A stretch of DNA of 64,000 nucleotides from Actinomyces bowdenii. Lineage in GTDB: Bacteria > Actinomycetota > Actinomycetes > Actinomycetales > Actinomycetaceae. The position numbers and the translations under genes are program-made. Every line of letters starts with the position of its first letter. Within the stretch, counting starts at the first letter, position 1. A model generated the notes under the pieces. The model made no database searches and was not told where the DNA came from. It was given only the letters and a program-made list of their open reading frames with translations. Of the stretch, positions 38,134 to 47,350 are shown in pieces. Location of the stretch: NCBI RefSeq assembly GCF_017592395.1, contig NZ_JAGFOU010000001.1:222401-286400 (forward strand), written 5' to 3'.

Positions 38134-40290
38134 TCAGGGCCGCAGCGCCACCTCCCTGACCTCGGTCTCGGGGGCGTTGACGAAGACCCGCCCGGTGCTG
38201 GACTGGACCACCGACCAGTCGGTCCTCAGCGCCAGGAGCCAGCCGGTCCTGGCCACGGGGTCGATCGCGCAGGTCTTGCCGGCACCGGTGTGGACCAGCA
38301 GCCCCTCCTTGGCGCAGTAGGACAGGGTGGAGAGCCGGTAGCCGCTGATGCTGCTCTTGCGCCTCGGGTCGGGCCGCAACCGCAGGTACTCCCTGAGACC
38401 GCCGGTGGCGGGGTCCATCACCAGGACGCCGCAGGGCACGGCGACGTACAGGGCGCCCTCCACCAGCAGGGGGCTGTTGAGGACGTTCTCCCCGGCCACC
38501 TGGACCCTCCACAGCTCGCGCTGCCGACGCGCGTCGTAGGCCAGGACGTGGCCGGGGCCCTGGCCATCGCCGTCACCGCCCTTGATGGAGGTCGTGGCGT
38601 AGACGGTGTCCTCGCCGTCACCGACCAGGCCCACCACGGACTGGCCGGGAACGAGGTCGGTGAGCACTGTGGCAGTGCCATCGGCGGGGTTGATGAGGGA
38701 CAGCGAGCCCCCTCTGATCCCCGATCGCGCAGCAGTGCCCACGCACAGCCTCCCCCCGGCCAGGGCCAGGCCGAAGGGCCGGGACTGCTGGTGGGAGCCC
38801 AGGTCGGCGATCAGGGCCGCCTCGCCCAGCCCGGGCCGGGAGGCGCGCCACACGCGGGCCTGCTCATAGCTGGCGAAGCACAGGGTGGAGCCGTCGGTGG
38901 CCATGGACTCCACCTGCCCCTGGGTGCCCGGGGTCCGCTGCGCCTCGGCCGCGCCCAGATCACCGCCACTGAGGTCGAGTCGGGTCAGGGTGCGCCCCTG
39001 GTAGGCACCCACGTACAGGGCGTTCTCATCCTCGGGGATGAAGGGCGCCTGGCTGATGAGCCCGGCTGCGGCGACGGCGAGGTCCCGTTGCGCCACGACC
39101 CCGCCCGCCTCGACGTCGACCTCGATGTACTGGCATCCCGCCTCGGTGGAGGCCACGATGCCGACGACGGCGCCACGGCCGGGGACCGCCATCATCCTGC
39201 GCGCGTAGCGGTTGGGGATGACCGTGATCTCCGCGACCTTCCGGCCGGTGGCGTTATCCATGGTGAACAGCACGCCGGTGCCATCGCCCTTGCCCTGGAT
39301 GGCCAGGCTGTGCCCGGGCCTGGTGGGGTGGGGGGCGTACTGGAAGTTGAAGGGGTAGACCTCGGTCTGGGTCCAGGTGCCTGAGGAGGTGTCGTAGATG
39401 AGGCTGCGCCCGTCGTTGGGGGAGCCCAGCGGCAGCTCGACGGCCAGGCGGGTCTCGTCCAGGGCGGTCAGGTAGTGGGCGAAGCCGGCGCTCGCGGCCC
39501 GGGGGTGGCGGATGGTGGTGGTGATGCGGCCCGGGTCCTTGCGGTCGAAGGCCACGATGCGCGGGGCGGCGTGGCCCACGCCCGCGTAGACGGTGTCCGC
39601 GATGACGGCGATGTGGCGGGTGTAGGTGGCGTCCTCACCCGCAGTGGCACTCCCGTAGGTGACGCTCTCCCCCACGGGGTCGATCCTCACCACGCCGGCA
39701 TCGGGGTGGTTGCCGATCCACACCATGCCCTCGGAGTCGAGGCGGGGCTCGTAGCCCTGGGCCCAGCGCTTGCCCTGGTCGGTGACGACGGCGCCCAGGT
39801 CCTTCCAGGCGTGGTCGCGCACACCGGCCTTGATGATCCTGGTGCCGCAGGTGGCGATGATGGCCTCGGCCCCGGGGGCGTAGACGAGCTCGCGCACGCC
39901 GGCGCCGTCGGACAGGCCGGTGAAGGTCAGGGCGGCGTCGAGCTCGCCGGTGGCGGCATCGATGATCTGCAGGTGGTTGCTCACGCCCACGACTCCCAGG
40001 GCGATCTTGAGCCTGCCGTCGGCCGGGTGGGCGAAGAGGTCGGCGGCCATCACCTTCTTGTCGCTGCTCACATCGGTGCGGGTGGCGATGACGCGGGTGC
40101 CGGTGTCCGTGGTGGTGATGGTCCGCAGCTGGGTCTCGGTGTCCGGGGTGACCGCTACCGCGGGGGAGGGAGCGGCGGAGGCCCCCGCCGGCAGGGCGCC
40201 CAGGGCGCATGCCCCCAGGGCCCCGGCGACGACGCTCCGGCGGCTGGGGAGGGCGGGAGGCGGGCAGGGCGATGCGGATGCTGGGGACAT
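38134..40290 (-). CDS. Secreted PQQ-like beta-propeller protein (Tat signal)
   Basis: A 718-residue exported protein. The N-terminus SRRSVVAGALGACALGALPAGASA has a twin-arginine pair followed by a hydrophobic stretch and an AxA cleavage site near residue 40. The rest is a beta-propeller: repeated blocks such as GRLKIALGVVGVSNHLQIIDAATGELDAAL, VYAGVGHAAPRIVAFD, VYATTSIKGG and LYVAVPCGVLVMDPATG point to WD40/PQQ-like blades, probably two propellers. No catalytic motif is seen, so binding or scaffolding outside the cell is likely. It is flanked on the right by a family B palindrome (40402). Confidence 0.8.
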   Translation of the reverse strand: MSPASASPCPPPALPSRRSVVAGALGACALGALPAGASAAPSPAVAVTPDTETQLRTITTTDTGTRVIATRTDVSSDKKVMAADLFAHPADGRLKIALGVVGVSNHLQIIDAATGELDAALTFTGLSDGAGVRELVYAPGAEAIIATCGTRIIKAGVRDHAWKDLGAVVTDQGKRWAQGYEPRLDSEGMVWIGNHPDAGVVRIDPVGESVTYGSATAGEDATYTRHIAVIADTVYAGVGHAAPRIVAFDRKDPGRITTTIRHPRAASAGFAHYLTALDETRLAVELPLGSPNDGRSLIYDTSSGTWTQTEVYPFNFQYAPHPTRPGHSLAIQGKGDGTGVLFTMDNATGRKVAEITVIPNRYARRMMAVPGRGAVVGIVASTEAGCQYIEVDVEAGGVVAQRDLAVAAAGLISQAPFIPEDENALYVGAYQGRTLTRLDLSGGDLGAAEAQRTPGTQGQVESMATDGSTLCFASYEQARVWRASRPGLGEAALIADLGSHQQSRPFGLALAGGRLCVGTAARSGIRGGSLSLINPADGTATVLTDLVPGQSVVGLVGDGEDTVYATTSIKGGDGDGQGPGHVLAYDARRQRELWRVQVAGENVLNSPLLVEGALYVAVPCGVLVMDPATGGLREYLRLRPDPRRKSSISGYRLSTLSYCAKEGLLVHTGAGKTCAIDPVARTGWLLALRTDWSVVQSSTGRVFVNAPETEVREVALRP

Positions 40291-40401
40291 GGGGCTCCTT
40301 CCGTCAGGCGCCAGGGCGGCCGGAATGTTGTTGACGCTTCACCGTATGGATGCAGCCAGAGAGTTGCCTGAACGCCAGCAAGACGCCCCATGACCCCCAC
40401 T

Positions 40402-40469
40402 TTCGACAATTTGCATGAGATCGGCCTTTTCCAGGCCTGGAGAAGTACGATCTCACGCAAATTGTCGAA
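40402..40469. repeat. 68-bp palindrome, family B, copy 2
   Basis: Same element as copy 1, with one arm mismatch (CTCACGCAA in place of CTCATGCAA). It lies 15 bases beyond the racemase stop on the minus strand and 112 bases upstream of the beta-propeller start, so it may end racemase transcription. Confidence 0.93.
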
Positions 40470-40484
40470 AGGAAGGGGAGCGGC

Positions 40485-41561
40485 TCACTCCTGCCCGAGC
40501 ACGAAGCCGTGGCGCACGGGATCACGGGGATCCAGGAGCATCTGGCTGTAGCCGGTGACGTAGGCCGACCCGGTGACACGGGGGATGATCGCCGGGTACT
40601 GGCCCACCGTCGTCGTCCCGAGAGCCTCCCCGCGCAGATGGGTTCCGATGAGGCTCTCCTGGACCAGCCCCCGGCCCACCGGCAGCCGTCCCTGAGCGTG
40701 GAGAAGCGCCATGCGGGCGCAGGTACCCGTGCCGCACGGCGAGCGGTCGACCTGCCCACTGCCGAAGACCACGACGTTGCGCCAGTCCACATCCGGGGTG
40801 GTCGAGGACTCGTAGACCTCGACCAGGTCGACGCCGGTGATGTGCGGCAGGTCGGGGTGGCGGACCTGGACCTCCTCGTTGATGCGCTCGCGCAGGCGCA
40901 GCGCCGCCTCAGTCAGGGCGGGGAGGTCCTCGACGCTCACCCGCACCCCCAGCTGAGCCGCGCTCACGATGGCGAAGAAGCTGCCGCCGAAGGCGATATC
41001 GCACACCACCGCCCCGCCCCGCCCGGGCTGGAGCTCGAGGCGCACCTCGCGCCGGTAGGCGAAGGCGGGGACGTTGACGAAGGAGACCTGCGTGACCGCG
41101 CCGCCCTCCACCAGCGCCTCGGTGCGCACGAGACCGGCGGGGGTGTCCAGGACCACGGGGTTGAGGCCCTCACGGGAGGGCACCATGCCCGTCTGGAGGA
41201 CGGCGGTGACGGTGCCAATGGTTCCGTGGCCGCACATGTTGAGATAGCCGCCGCCGTCCATGAAGACGACGCCGACATCGGCCCGCTCGTCGGCGGGCGG
41301 CAGGACCACCGCGCCGAACATGTCGGCATGCCCCCGGGGCTCGTGGATGAGGGCGCGGCGCAGGTGGTCCAGGCGCTGGCGCAGGTCCTCCCGCTTGGCG
41401 GCCATGTCCCGCCCGCGGACCTCGGGCACGCCGCCGACGATGACGCGCGTGGGCTCCCCGGCGGTGTGGGTCTCGATAGTGCTCAGCGCCGGCGGGCCGT
41501 CCCGGTCGGGGCAGCCGGGGCGATGGCCGCCGCGCCGACCCCTCCAGTCATGATCCTCCAC
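40485..41561 (-). CDS. Proline racemase / hydroxyproline epimerase family protein
   Basis: A 358-residue enzyme of the proline racemase fold. Both catalytic cysteines are present, in MCGHGTIG and in DRSPCGTGTCA. That makes it a racemase/epimerase rather than the dehydratase subgroup, which has Thr at one site. Trans-hydroxyproline or proline is the likely substrate. The start is unclear: no ATG lies near the conserved STIETHTAGEPTR. A GTG at 41561 is used, with GTG at 41579 as an alternative, and neither has a strong ribosome site. The gene is bracketed by family B palindromes (40402 and 41688). Confidence 0.85.
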   Translation of the reverse strand: MEDHDWRGRRGGHRPGCPDRDGPPALSTIETHTAGEPTRVIVGGVPEVRGRDMAAKREDLRQRLDHLRRALIHEPRGHADMFGAVVLPPADERADVGVVFMDGGGYLNMCGHGTIGTVTAVLQTGMVPSREGLNPVVLDTPAGLVRTEALVEGGAVTQVSFVNVPAFAYRREVRLELQPGRGGAVVCDIAFGGSFFAIVSAAQLGVRVSVEDLPALTEAALRLRERINEEVQVRHPDLPHITGVDLVEVYESSTTPDVDWRNVVVFGSGQVDRSPCGTGTCARMALLHAQGRLPVGRGLVQESLIGTHLRGEALGTTTVGQYPAIIPRVTGSAYVTGYSQMLLDPRDPVRHGFVLGQE

Positions 41562-41687
41562 GCCTGCCTGTGCGCCCACGGCCTCCCCTGTCGCCTGTCA
41601 TCGTTGCTGCGGATCGGCTCCCCGATGCGCCTGGCCCGACGGTAGTGCGGCCCCTCCCCCGCCACCTGGGACCCCCGACCCCCAACC

Positions 41688-41755
41688 TTCGACAATTTGC
41701 ATGAGATCGGCCTTTTCCAGGCCTGGAGAAGTACGATCTCATGCAAATTGTCGAA
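41688..41755. repeat. 68-bp palindrome, family B, copy 3
   Basis: Arms are identical to copy 1; only the loop differs (CCAGGCCTGG against CCGGGGCTGG). It lies between the divergent racemase and upp genes, 31 bases before the upp -10, so it cannot be only a terminator. The flanks CAACC and AGTGAGG equal those of copy 1. Confidence 0.93.
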
Positions 41756-41785
41756 AGTGAGGGGAGCGGGGGGCGGCGCGCATCG

Positions 41786-41791
41786 TAGGCT
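41786..41791 (+). promoter_or_regulatory. -10 hexamer of leaderless upp
   Basis: TAGGCT ends 6 bases before the ATG at 41798; no ribosome site is present. Confidence 0.55.
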
Positions 41792-41797
41792 GGGACC

Positions 41798-42436
41798 ATG
41801 CGCCTCCACATCGCCGATCACCCCCTCATCGACCACAAGCTCTCCGTGCTGCGGGACTCCAGCACCCCCTCGGCGGTCTTCCGCCAGCTCGTCGATGAGC
41901 TCGTCACCCTCCTGGCCTACGAGGCCACCCGCGATGTCCGCACCGAGGGGGTCGAGATCACCACCCCTGTCGCCGTGGCGCAGTGCCGCCGAATCGCCAG
42001 CCCCAGGCCCATCGTGGTGCCGATCCTGCGGGCCGGCCTGGGAATGCTGGAGGGCATGACACGGCTGCTGCCCACCGCCGAGGTCGGCTTCCTGGGCATG
42101 AAGCGCGACGAGGACACCCTGGAGGTGGAGACCTACGCCAACCGCCTGCCCGACGACCTCTCGGGCCGCCAGTGCTTCGTCATCGACCCCATGCTCGCCA
42201 CCGGGCACACCCTGGTGGCCGCCATCGACTACCTCCTGGAGCGCGGGGCCCGCGACGTGACCGCCCTGTGCCTCATCGCCGCCCCCGAGGGAGTGGCCAC
42301 CCTGGAGGCCGCCGTGGGCGAGCGGGCCAATGTCACCGTGGTCACGGCCGCCGTAGACGAGCGCCTCAACGAGCACGCCTACATCGTCCCCGGTCTGGGC
42401 GACGCCGGGGACCGCCTCTACGGCATCGTCGACTGA
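41798..42436 (+). CDS. upp: Uracil phosphoribosyltransferase
   Basis: A 212-residue enzyme that makes UMP from uracil and PRPP for pyrimidine salvage. The full length matches the family. Visible are the N-terminal [17 protein letters not shown]-binding DPMLATGHT (about residues 130-138), the uracil-binding region [12 protein letters not shown] near the C-terminus, and [11 protein letters not shown]. Transcription probably begins at the ATG (leaderless). A family B palindrome lies just upstream. It works with the NCS2 permease at 22220. Confidence 0.97.
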   Translation: MRLHIADHPLIDHKLSVLRDSSTPSAVFRQLVDELVTLLAYEATRDVRTEGVEITTPVAVAQCRRIASPRPIVVPILRAGLGMLEGMTRLLPTAEVGFLGMKRDEDTLEVETYANRLPDDLSGRQCFVIDPMLATGHTLVAAIDYLLERGARDVTALCLIAAPEGVATLEAAVGERANVTVVTAAVDERLNEHAYIVPGLGDAGDRLYGIVD

Positions 42437-42544
42437 CTCCTGGCTCCCAGGCGCTCACACCCGACTCCGTCAGGAGGACCCGGCTCCAAGGCGGTGCGGG
42501 CGGTCCGGCGCGCCGGGGGCGGGGCCGGCTCCCCGCCGCCCCGA

Positions 42545-43042
42545 TCAGCCCCCGGACCCAGGGCCCCGCTCCAGGCGCGACCACAGCCCGACCCAGGCCG
42601 GGTGCCTGGCGGGGCGCCGCACCCGGCCGGTAGCCTCGCGCTCGGCGTTGTCCAGCAGATCCTCGATGACGGCGTCGTGCAGCGGCTCCACGACCAGGGG
42701 GAAGAGCGCGCGCATCGCACCGCGCGCCCGGCCCAGCAGGATGTGGCGCATTCGGCAGCGGTCCTCCCCCAGGGCCTCCACGGCGAGCTCATGGATCCCC
42801 GAGATGCCGGTGGCGGGGTGGAACACGAAGCGCACTCTCCTGCCCGGCTCATACTCCACCACCCGGTAGCGGATGGGGCCGTGCCCGCCGTCAGCGCCCA
42901 CGGCCAGCGGGCGGTCCAGCACCATGGGGGTCCAGCTCCCAGCCGGCCACAGGCGGTCGCCGTCCCGGCCCAGCCCGTCAAGCAGAGGGGCCAGGACCGA
43001 GGCCGGGGCCTGGATCGTGCGCTCATGAATGTTGCGGATCAT
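42545..43042 (-). CDS. SRPBCC-fold protein
   Basis: A 165-residue small protein with the SRPBCC/START-like pattern. An N-terminal strand RTIQAPASVLAPLL is followed by a helix with WPAGSWTPM. A strand region PIRYRVVEYEPGRRVRFVF then leads into a long C-terminal helix (FPLVVEPLHDAVIEDLLDNAE). Such proteins bind hydrophobic ligands, and the ligand here is unknown. The ATG at 43042 is preceded by GGAAGGGGG. The neighbours give no pathway clue. Confidence 0.7.
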   Translation of the reverse strand: MIRNIHERTIQAPASVLAPLLDGLGRDGDRLWPAGSWTPMVLDRPLAVGADGGHGPIRYRVVEYEPGRRVRFVFHPATGISGIHELAVEALGEDRCRMRHILLGRARGAMRALFPLVVEPLHDAVIEDLLDNAEREATGRVRRPARHPAWVGLWSRLERGPGSGG

Positions 43043-43102
43043 CGGGCCCCCTTCCACGCCCACACTACCGTCCCGGGCCAGTCGCCGGTGAGGGGCCGCC
43101 CC

Positions 43103-43552
43103 TCAGCGGGCCGCCCGGTAGTCGATCTCGACCACGGCAGGCGTCGGGCCGCCGCCCGCGGTACCGGCGATGACCACTGAGCTCCCGGCCGCCTCCCGGC
43201 CCTGCTCGGGCTCGACGACGTATCCGGGCAGGGCCAGCTCCTCGGCGTCGGCCATCACCGTGCAGCGGGTCCCCACGGGGAAGGCCCCCTCGATGAGCGT
43301 CGGCGCGCCCGAGCCCCGGGCGCTGACCGTGCCCGCCTGGCCATCGGTGCAGGTGTAGTCCAGCAGGTAGTCCCGTACCAGCGCCGCCGGCGCCCCCGTG
43401 ACGCGCACCGAGACCTGCAGGTCGCCAGTGCGCACCGCCTGCGCCCGGGCCGGGATCACCACGGCCAGGAGCACCACCATCGCTCCCACGAAGACCACCA
43501 GGACGAACCGGTGCCTGTCCAGCGCTCCCCTGAGCCGGGCAGTCAATCCCAT
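43103..43552 (-). CDS. Membrane-anchored protein with DUF5979-like extracellular domain
   Basis: A 149-residue protein: a short cytoplasmic N-terminus, one membrane span (about 15-38), and an extracytoplasmic domain. LQVSVRVTGAPAALV, YTCTDGQAG, FPVGTRCTVMADAE and VVEIDYRAAR fit the DUF5979 beta-sandwich seen in actinobacterial surface proteins. Two cysteines (in YTC and RC) could pair. A TTG or ATG start is possible at 43555/43552. It has one such domain, whereas surface proteins usually carry several. Function is unknown. Confidence 0.65.
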   Translation of the reverse strand: MGLTARLRGALDRHRFVLVVFVGAMVVLLAVVIPARAQAVRTGDLQVSVRVTGAPAALVRDYLLDYTCTDGQAGTVSARGSGAPTLIEGAFPVGTRCTVMADAEELALPGYVVEPEQGREAAGSSVVIAGTAGGGPTPAVVEIDYRAAR

Positions 43553-43808
43553 CAAGCCGCCGCTTCCCTTTCTTCCACTCCTCCCCGCCGGGCACGTCCA
43601 GCGGGAGGCAGAGGCTATGCCCGCCCCTGGGCGGCCGGCAATGCGCCCACGGCGCTCGTTCCCAACTCTTGACTCAAACGTGACGGCTTCATGACCGCGG
43701 GGCCCCGGAGCCGCACGCGTCCACTGACGCCGTCACCCGCCCTCTACATAAGAAAACACTAAAGCTGATCTCGGGCAGCCCTGCACCGATCCGGGCAGGA
43801 TGGAGGAC

Positions 43809-43958
43809 ATGAACAGCGCACGCCGTATTCTCGCTCTCGCCGCCGTCATGCTCATCCCCGTCCTGCTGGCGCTGGCCGCAGAGAGCCTGGCCTTCATGCC
43901 GGGCCCGCCCCAGGCGCCCGACGCCGTCCACCTCAGTGGCGGCGCGCAGGGGGGTTGA
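43809..43958 (+). CDS. Small membrane protein upstream of histidine kinase
   Basis: A 49-residue protein. One hydrophobic helix (ILALAAVMLIPVLLALAAESLAFM, about residues 7-30) follows a basic N-terminus (NSARR), with a short Pro-rich tail. A perfect GGAGG lies 2-3 bases before the ATG region (43802-43806), the best ribosome site near here. Its stop is 4 bases before the kinase ATG, so it is probably translated together with the kinase. It could be a membrane partner of the kinase or of the DASS carrier downstream, or only a leader peptide. Confidence 0.65.
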   Translation: MNSARRILALAAVMLIPVLLALAAESLAFMPGPPQAPDAVHLSGGAQGG

Positions 43959-43962
43959 TCCC

Positions 43963-45615
43963 ATGCCCACCACCGTGCAGAGCGCCTCCTCCCCGAGAAC
44001 CGACGGCTCCCGCATCCCCGCACGGCTGCGCATCGTGGCCTGGATGCTGTTCGTGGTCGCGCTGGGACTGGTGACCATGGTCGTCTCCGTGCGCTCCACC
44101 CTCATGGCCGACATCGCCCAGAGGGCCAATGAGGAGGTGACCCAGGAGGTCACCGAGCTCCAGCGCTTCGCCGCCACCGGGCTCGACCCCGCCACCTCCA
44201 AGCCCTTCACCTCCACGACCAGCCTGGTCGAGGTCTTCCTGTCCCGCCAGCAGTTCGCCGAGCACGAGTCCGTCGTCGTGGTCAACCACTCCACCGGGAA
44301 GGCGGAGCAGTTGTCGGGCGAGGGCACCCCCAGGCTCGACCTGAGCCTGTCCGACCCCTTGTTCACCCAGATGATCCAGTCCCCCTCGGGAGCCATCGAG
44401 TACGGCAACGGGGAGATCCGCTGGGCCCGGGTCGAGCTCCAGCCGGAGGACCCCCAGCAGCACCTGTCCTTCATCGCCATCAGCTTCACCGGGCCGCACG
44501 TGAGCACGCTCAACTCCACGATCTGGCTCATGGTGGGAATCGGCGCCGCCGTCCTGATCCTCACCGGGCTCATCGGCCTGCTCGTCTCCCGGCAGATCCT
44601 GCGCCCCCTGCGCACCCTGGGGGAGGCGGCGCGCTCCATCACCGAGCAGGACCTCACCCACCGCCTGCCCGTCCACGGCCGCGACGACATCGCCACCCTG
44701 ACCTCATCCTTCAACGGGATGCTCGACCGCCTGGAGGAGGCCTTCGCCAGCCAGGCCCACTTCGTCACACGCGCCCACCATGAGCTCGCCGAGCCGCTGG
44801 CCGCCATGGACGCACAGCTCGCGGCCGCGCCCGCAACCCGTCAGAACCTGGCGCAGCGCTCGACGATCGCCGGTCTTCTCGGGGTCCTCGACGATCTGCA
44901 CACCCTGGCCCAGGCCGAGCGCCGCGACTTCGTGCACCCCCACCAGCGGGTTGAGGTCCTGGAGCTGGCCGGCACCCTGCAGGCCGACCTGGAGGCGCAG
45001 GCCCCCGGGCGCTGGCGCCCCCAGGTCCTGGCGGCGGGCACCGCGGCCCTCGATGCCCAGCGGATCCGCCAGGCCGTGTCCCACCTGGCCCGCAACGCCC
45101 TCCAGCACGGGGGCACCGGCCCCCTCCAGCTGCGTGTCGCGCCGACGACGGACGGCTACGGCCGCAGCGGCCTGGAGATCTCGGTGACGGACGACGGTCC
45201 CGGGGTCGGCACGGAGGACGTCGCCTGGCTCTTCGAGCGCTTCACCCAGGTCGAGGACGCAGAGCCGCAGCGCGGCGCCGGCCTGGGCCTGGCGATCGTG
45301 CGCGCGATCGCGGACGCCCATGACGGCACGGTCTTCATCCAGTCCGACCCCGGGCAGGGGGCCACCGTGGGCATCCGCATCCCGGCGGGCCCGGACTGGT
45401 CGCTGCGCCGGCACGAGGAGGCCGATCCGGCCCCGGGCGCCGCCGGCATCCCGGCAGGCGCCCAGCCACGGCGCGCGGGGGCCACGGCCTGCCGGACCGC
45501 CCCGGCGGCGGTGCGCCCGGCGCCCTCGGCCCGCATCCCCGCGCCCCCGCCGTCGGCGCGCCCGGATCCGCCGGTGCCGCCCCGGCCCGGCCCCGGCACG
45601 GGAGGCGTGTCATGA
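43963..45615 (+). CDS. Orphan sensor histidine kinase (HAMP type)
   Basis: A 550-residue kinase. Membrane spans lie at about residues 26-48 and 192-212, with a 140-residue extracellular sensor between, then HAMP (RQILRPLRTLGEAARSITEQ), a HisKA helix (RAHHELAEPL, His present but the usual HELRTPL altered), and an HATPase with N box SHLARNALQHGG, DDGPGVG and the GAGLGLAIVRAI lid. A 70-residue Pro/Ala/Arg tail follows. No response regulator is adjacent. The gene overlaps the DASS transporter gene by 4 bases, so kinase and carrier are made together and the kinase may sense the transported anion. Confidence 0.9.
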   Translation: MPTTVQSASSPRTDGSRIPARLRIVAWMLFVVALGLVTMVVSVRSTLMADIAQRANEEVTQEVTELQRFAATGLDPATSKPFTSTTSLVEVFLSRQQFAEHESVVVVNHSTGKAEQLSGEGTPRLDLSLSDPLFTQMIQSPSGAIEYGNGEIRWARVELQPEDPQQHLSFIAISFTGPHVSTLNSTIWLMVGIGAAVLILTGLIGLLVSRQILRPLRTLGEAARSITEQDLTHRLPVHGRDDIATLTSSFNGMLDRLEEAFASQAHFVTRAHHELAEPLAAMDAQLAAAPATRQNLAQRSTIAGLLGVLDDLHTLAQAERRDFVHPHQRVEVLELAGTLQADLEAQAPGRWRPQVLAAGTAALDAQRIRQAVSHLARNALQHGGTGPLQLRVAPTTDGYGRSGLEISVTDDGPGVGTEDVAWLFERFTQVEDAEPQRGAGLGLAIVRAIADAHDGTVFIQSDPGQGATVGIRIPAGPDWSLRRHEEADPAPGAAGIPAGAQPRRAGATACRTAPAAVRPAPSARIPAPPPSARPDPPVPPRPGPGTGGVS

Positions 45616-47135
45616 CGATCCTCGAGACCCTGCCGCTCTCACTGGTCCCCGACCCCGAGCAGGAGGACGCGCGAGGGCGGAGCCTGCCCTGGGGCCGCAT
45701 CCTGCCCTCCGCGGTCGCCCTGGCACTGTGCCTGGGCGTCGCCGCCGCCCACCTGCTCACGCCCGCAGGGCCATCGGTGCAGGCGACCATCACGCTGATC
45801 ATCTTCATCACGGCCGTCTGGGCCTGGGCCTTCACCAGGGTCGACGACACCTATGTGTCCCTGGGCGCGGGCACTGCCCTGGTGCTCAGCGGCTCCCTGA
45901 GCCCGGAGGACCTGTTCTCCAGCCTCGGCGATGACACGATCTGGCTACTCGTGGCCGCCTTCGTCATCGCCGTGGGCGTGACGGCCTCGGGCCTGACCGC
46001 CCGGGCCGCCGCCTGGCTGGTCACCGGCACCAACCGGCCCCGAGTCCTCTTCCACCTCATCACCGCCGCGATCGTGGGCACGGTCTTCGCGGCGCCCTCC
46101 ACCTCGGGGCGGGCGGCCCTGCTGCTGCCGGTCTTCGTGGCCATCGCCAAGGCGCTGCGGGCGCGGCCCCAGGATGACGAGGGGCTGCGCCGGGCCCGAG
46201 CCCGCCTGGTCCACGCCCTGTCCCTGCTCTTCCCCACAGTCATCCTGCTCTCAGCGGTCGGCTCCTTCCTGGGCGCGGGGGCGCACCTGGTGACCGCGCA
46301 TATCGTGGCCTCGGCCGGCGGGAGGGAGTTCTCCTTCGCCAGCTGGCTGCTGCTGGGCCTGCCCCTGGCGGCCCTGTCCAGCCACCTGGCGGCCGAGCTC
46401 ATCCTGGCCCTGTTCACCAAGCGGTCGGATATGCGCCGGCGCGTGAGCATCGATCTGCACGACCTGGCCGCGGACTCCCCCACACCGCTGACCGGCCCCC
46501 TGACCCAGGCGGAGAACCGGGCGGCCCTCCTGCTGGGCACGGTGGTGGTCCTGTGGTGCACCGAGTCCCTGCACGGCGTCGACCCGGCGATCGTGGCCCT
46601 GGTGGGGGTGCTGGTGACGGCCCTTCCCGGCTACGGAGCGGTGTCCTTGAAGAAGGCGTTGAGCAAGGCGCCCTGGTCCCTGCTGGTCTTCATGGCCGCG
46701 ACCCTGGCCATGGGGGACGCCCTGGTGAGCACCGGCGCGGCCCAGTGGGTGGCCTCCACGGCCTTCACCGCCCTGTCGATCAGCTCCCCATGGCCCTTCA
46801 TGGTGGCCGTGGTCCTGCTCTCGACGGCGGCCCATCTGGTCATCCAGTCCCGCTCGGCCCGCTCCGCGGTGCTGGTGCCCATCGTGGTGGCCCTGGCCCC
46901 CGCCGTCGGCGTGGATCCGGCGGCCGCGGCCTTCGCCTCGACAGCGGCGGCGGGCTTCTGCCACACGCTTCCCTCCTCGGCCAAGCCGGTGGCCATGTTC
47001 GCCTCCGCCGAGGAGATCGAGACCTTCACGCCGGCCGACCTGCGGCGCCTGTCGCTCATCCTGGGGCCCGTCACGGCCCTGCTGGTCCTGGCCTGCAGCG
47101 CCTGGCTCTGGCCGCTGCTGGGCCTGAGCTGGTAG
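45612..47135 (+). CDS. DASS/SLC13-type anion transporter
   Basis: A 507-residue membrane protein with about 11-13 helices (first near residues 30-50). Family features are the two SNT-like pockets, here APSTSGRAAL and FCHTLPSSAKPVAMF, and a helix-hairpin pattern consistent with the divalent anion:Na+ symporters that carry dicarboxylates, citrate or sulfate. Its ATG overlaps the histidine kinase stop. Glycerate kinase follows after 215 bases, which might hint at a hydroxy-acid substrate; this is speculative. Confidence 0.8.
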   Translation: MTILETLPLSLVPDPEQEDARGRSLPWGRILPSAVALALCLGVAAAHLLTPAGPSVQATITLIIFITAVWAWAFTRVDDTYVSLGAGTALVLSGSLSPEDLFSSLGDDTIWLLVAAFVIAVGVTASGLTARAAAWLVTGTNRPRVLFHLITAAIVGTVFAAPSTSGRAALLLPVFVAIAKALRARPQDDEGLRRARARLVHALSLLFPTVILLSAVGSFLGAGAHLVTAHIVASAGGREFSFASWLLLGLPLAALSSHLAAELILALFTKRSDMRRRVSIDLHDLAADSPTPLTGPLTQAENRAALLLGTVVVLWCTESLHGVDPAIVALVGVLVTALPGYGAVSLKKALSKAPWSLLVFMAATLAMGDALVSTGAAQWVASTAFTALSISSPWPFMVAVVLLSTAAHLVIQSRSARSAVLVPIVVALAPAVGVDPAAAAFASTAAAGFCHTLPSSAKPVAMFASAEEIETFTPADLRRLSLILGPVTALLVLACSAWLWPLLGLSW

Positions 47136-47350
47136 CGGCGCGGGCCCCGCCGCCCATCGCGCCTCCGGCACCCACCGGCAGCCGCCCCGCAGCCACGACG
47201 ACCGCGCCCTGCTGGCTCCCCGGCCGCACCACCGACCGATCCCCCAACTGAGTCACTGCCCGGACCACCGCCCGAGACCGTCCACCGCCTCCGATGAGAC
47301 CGCATCCGACACCGACGCATCCGCAACCGCTCGAACCACTGGAGGATTCC

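Noticed and set aside
41483..42376. Long minus-strand frame over upp as a gene
   Set aside because: It is antisense to upp, which has full-length family motifs; composition is that of a shadow frame.
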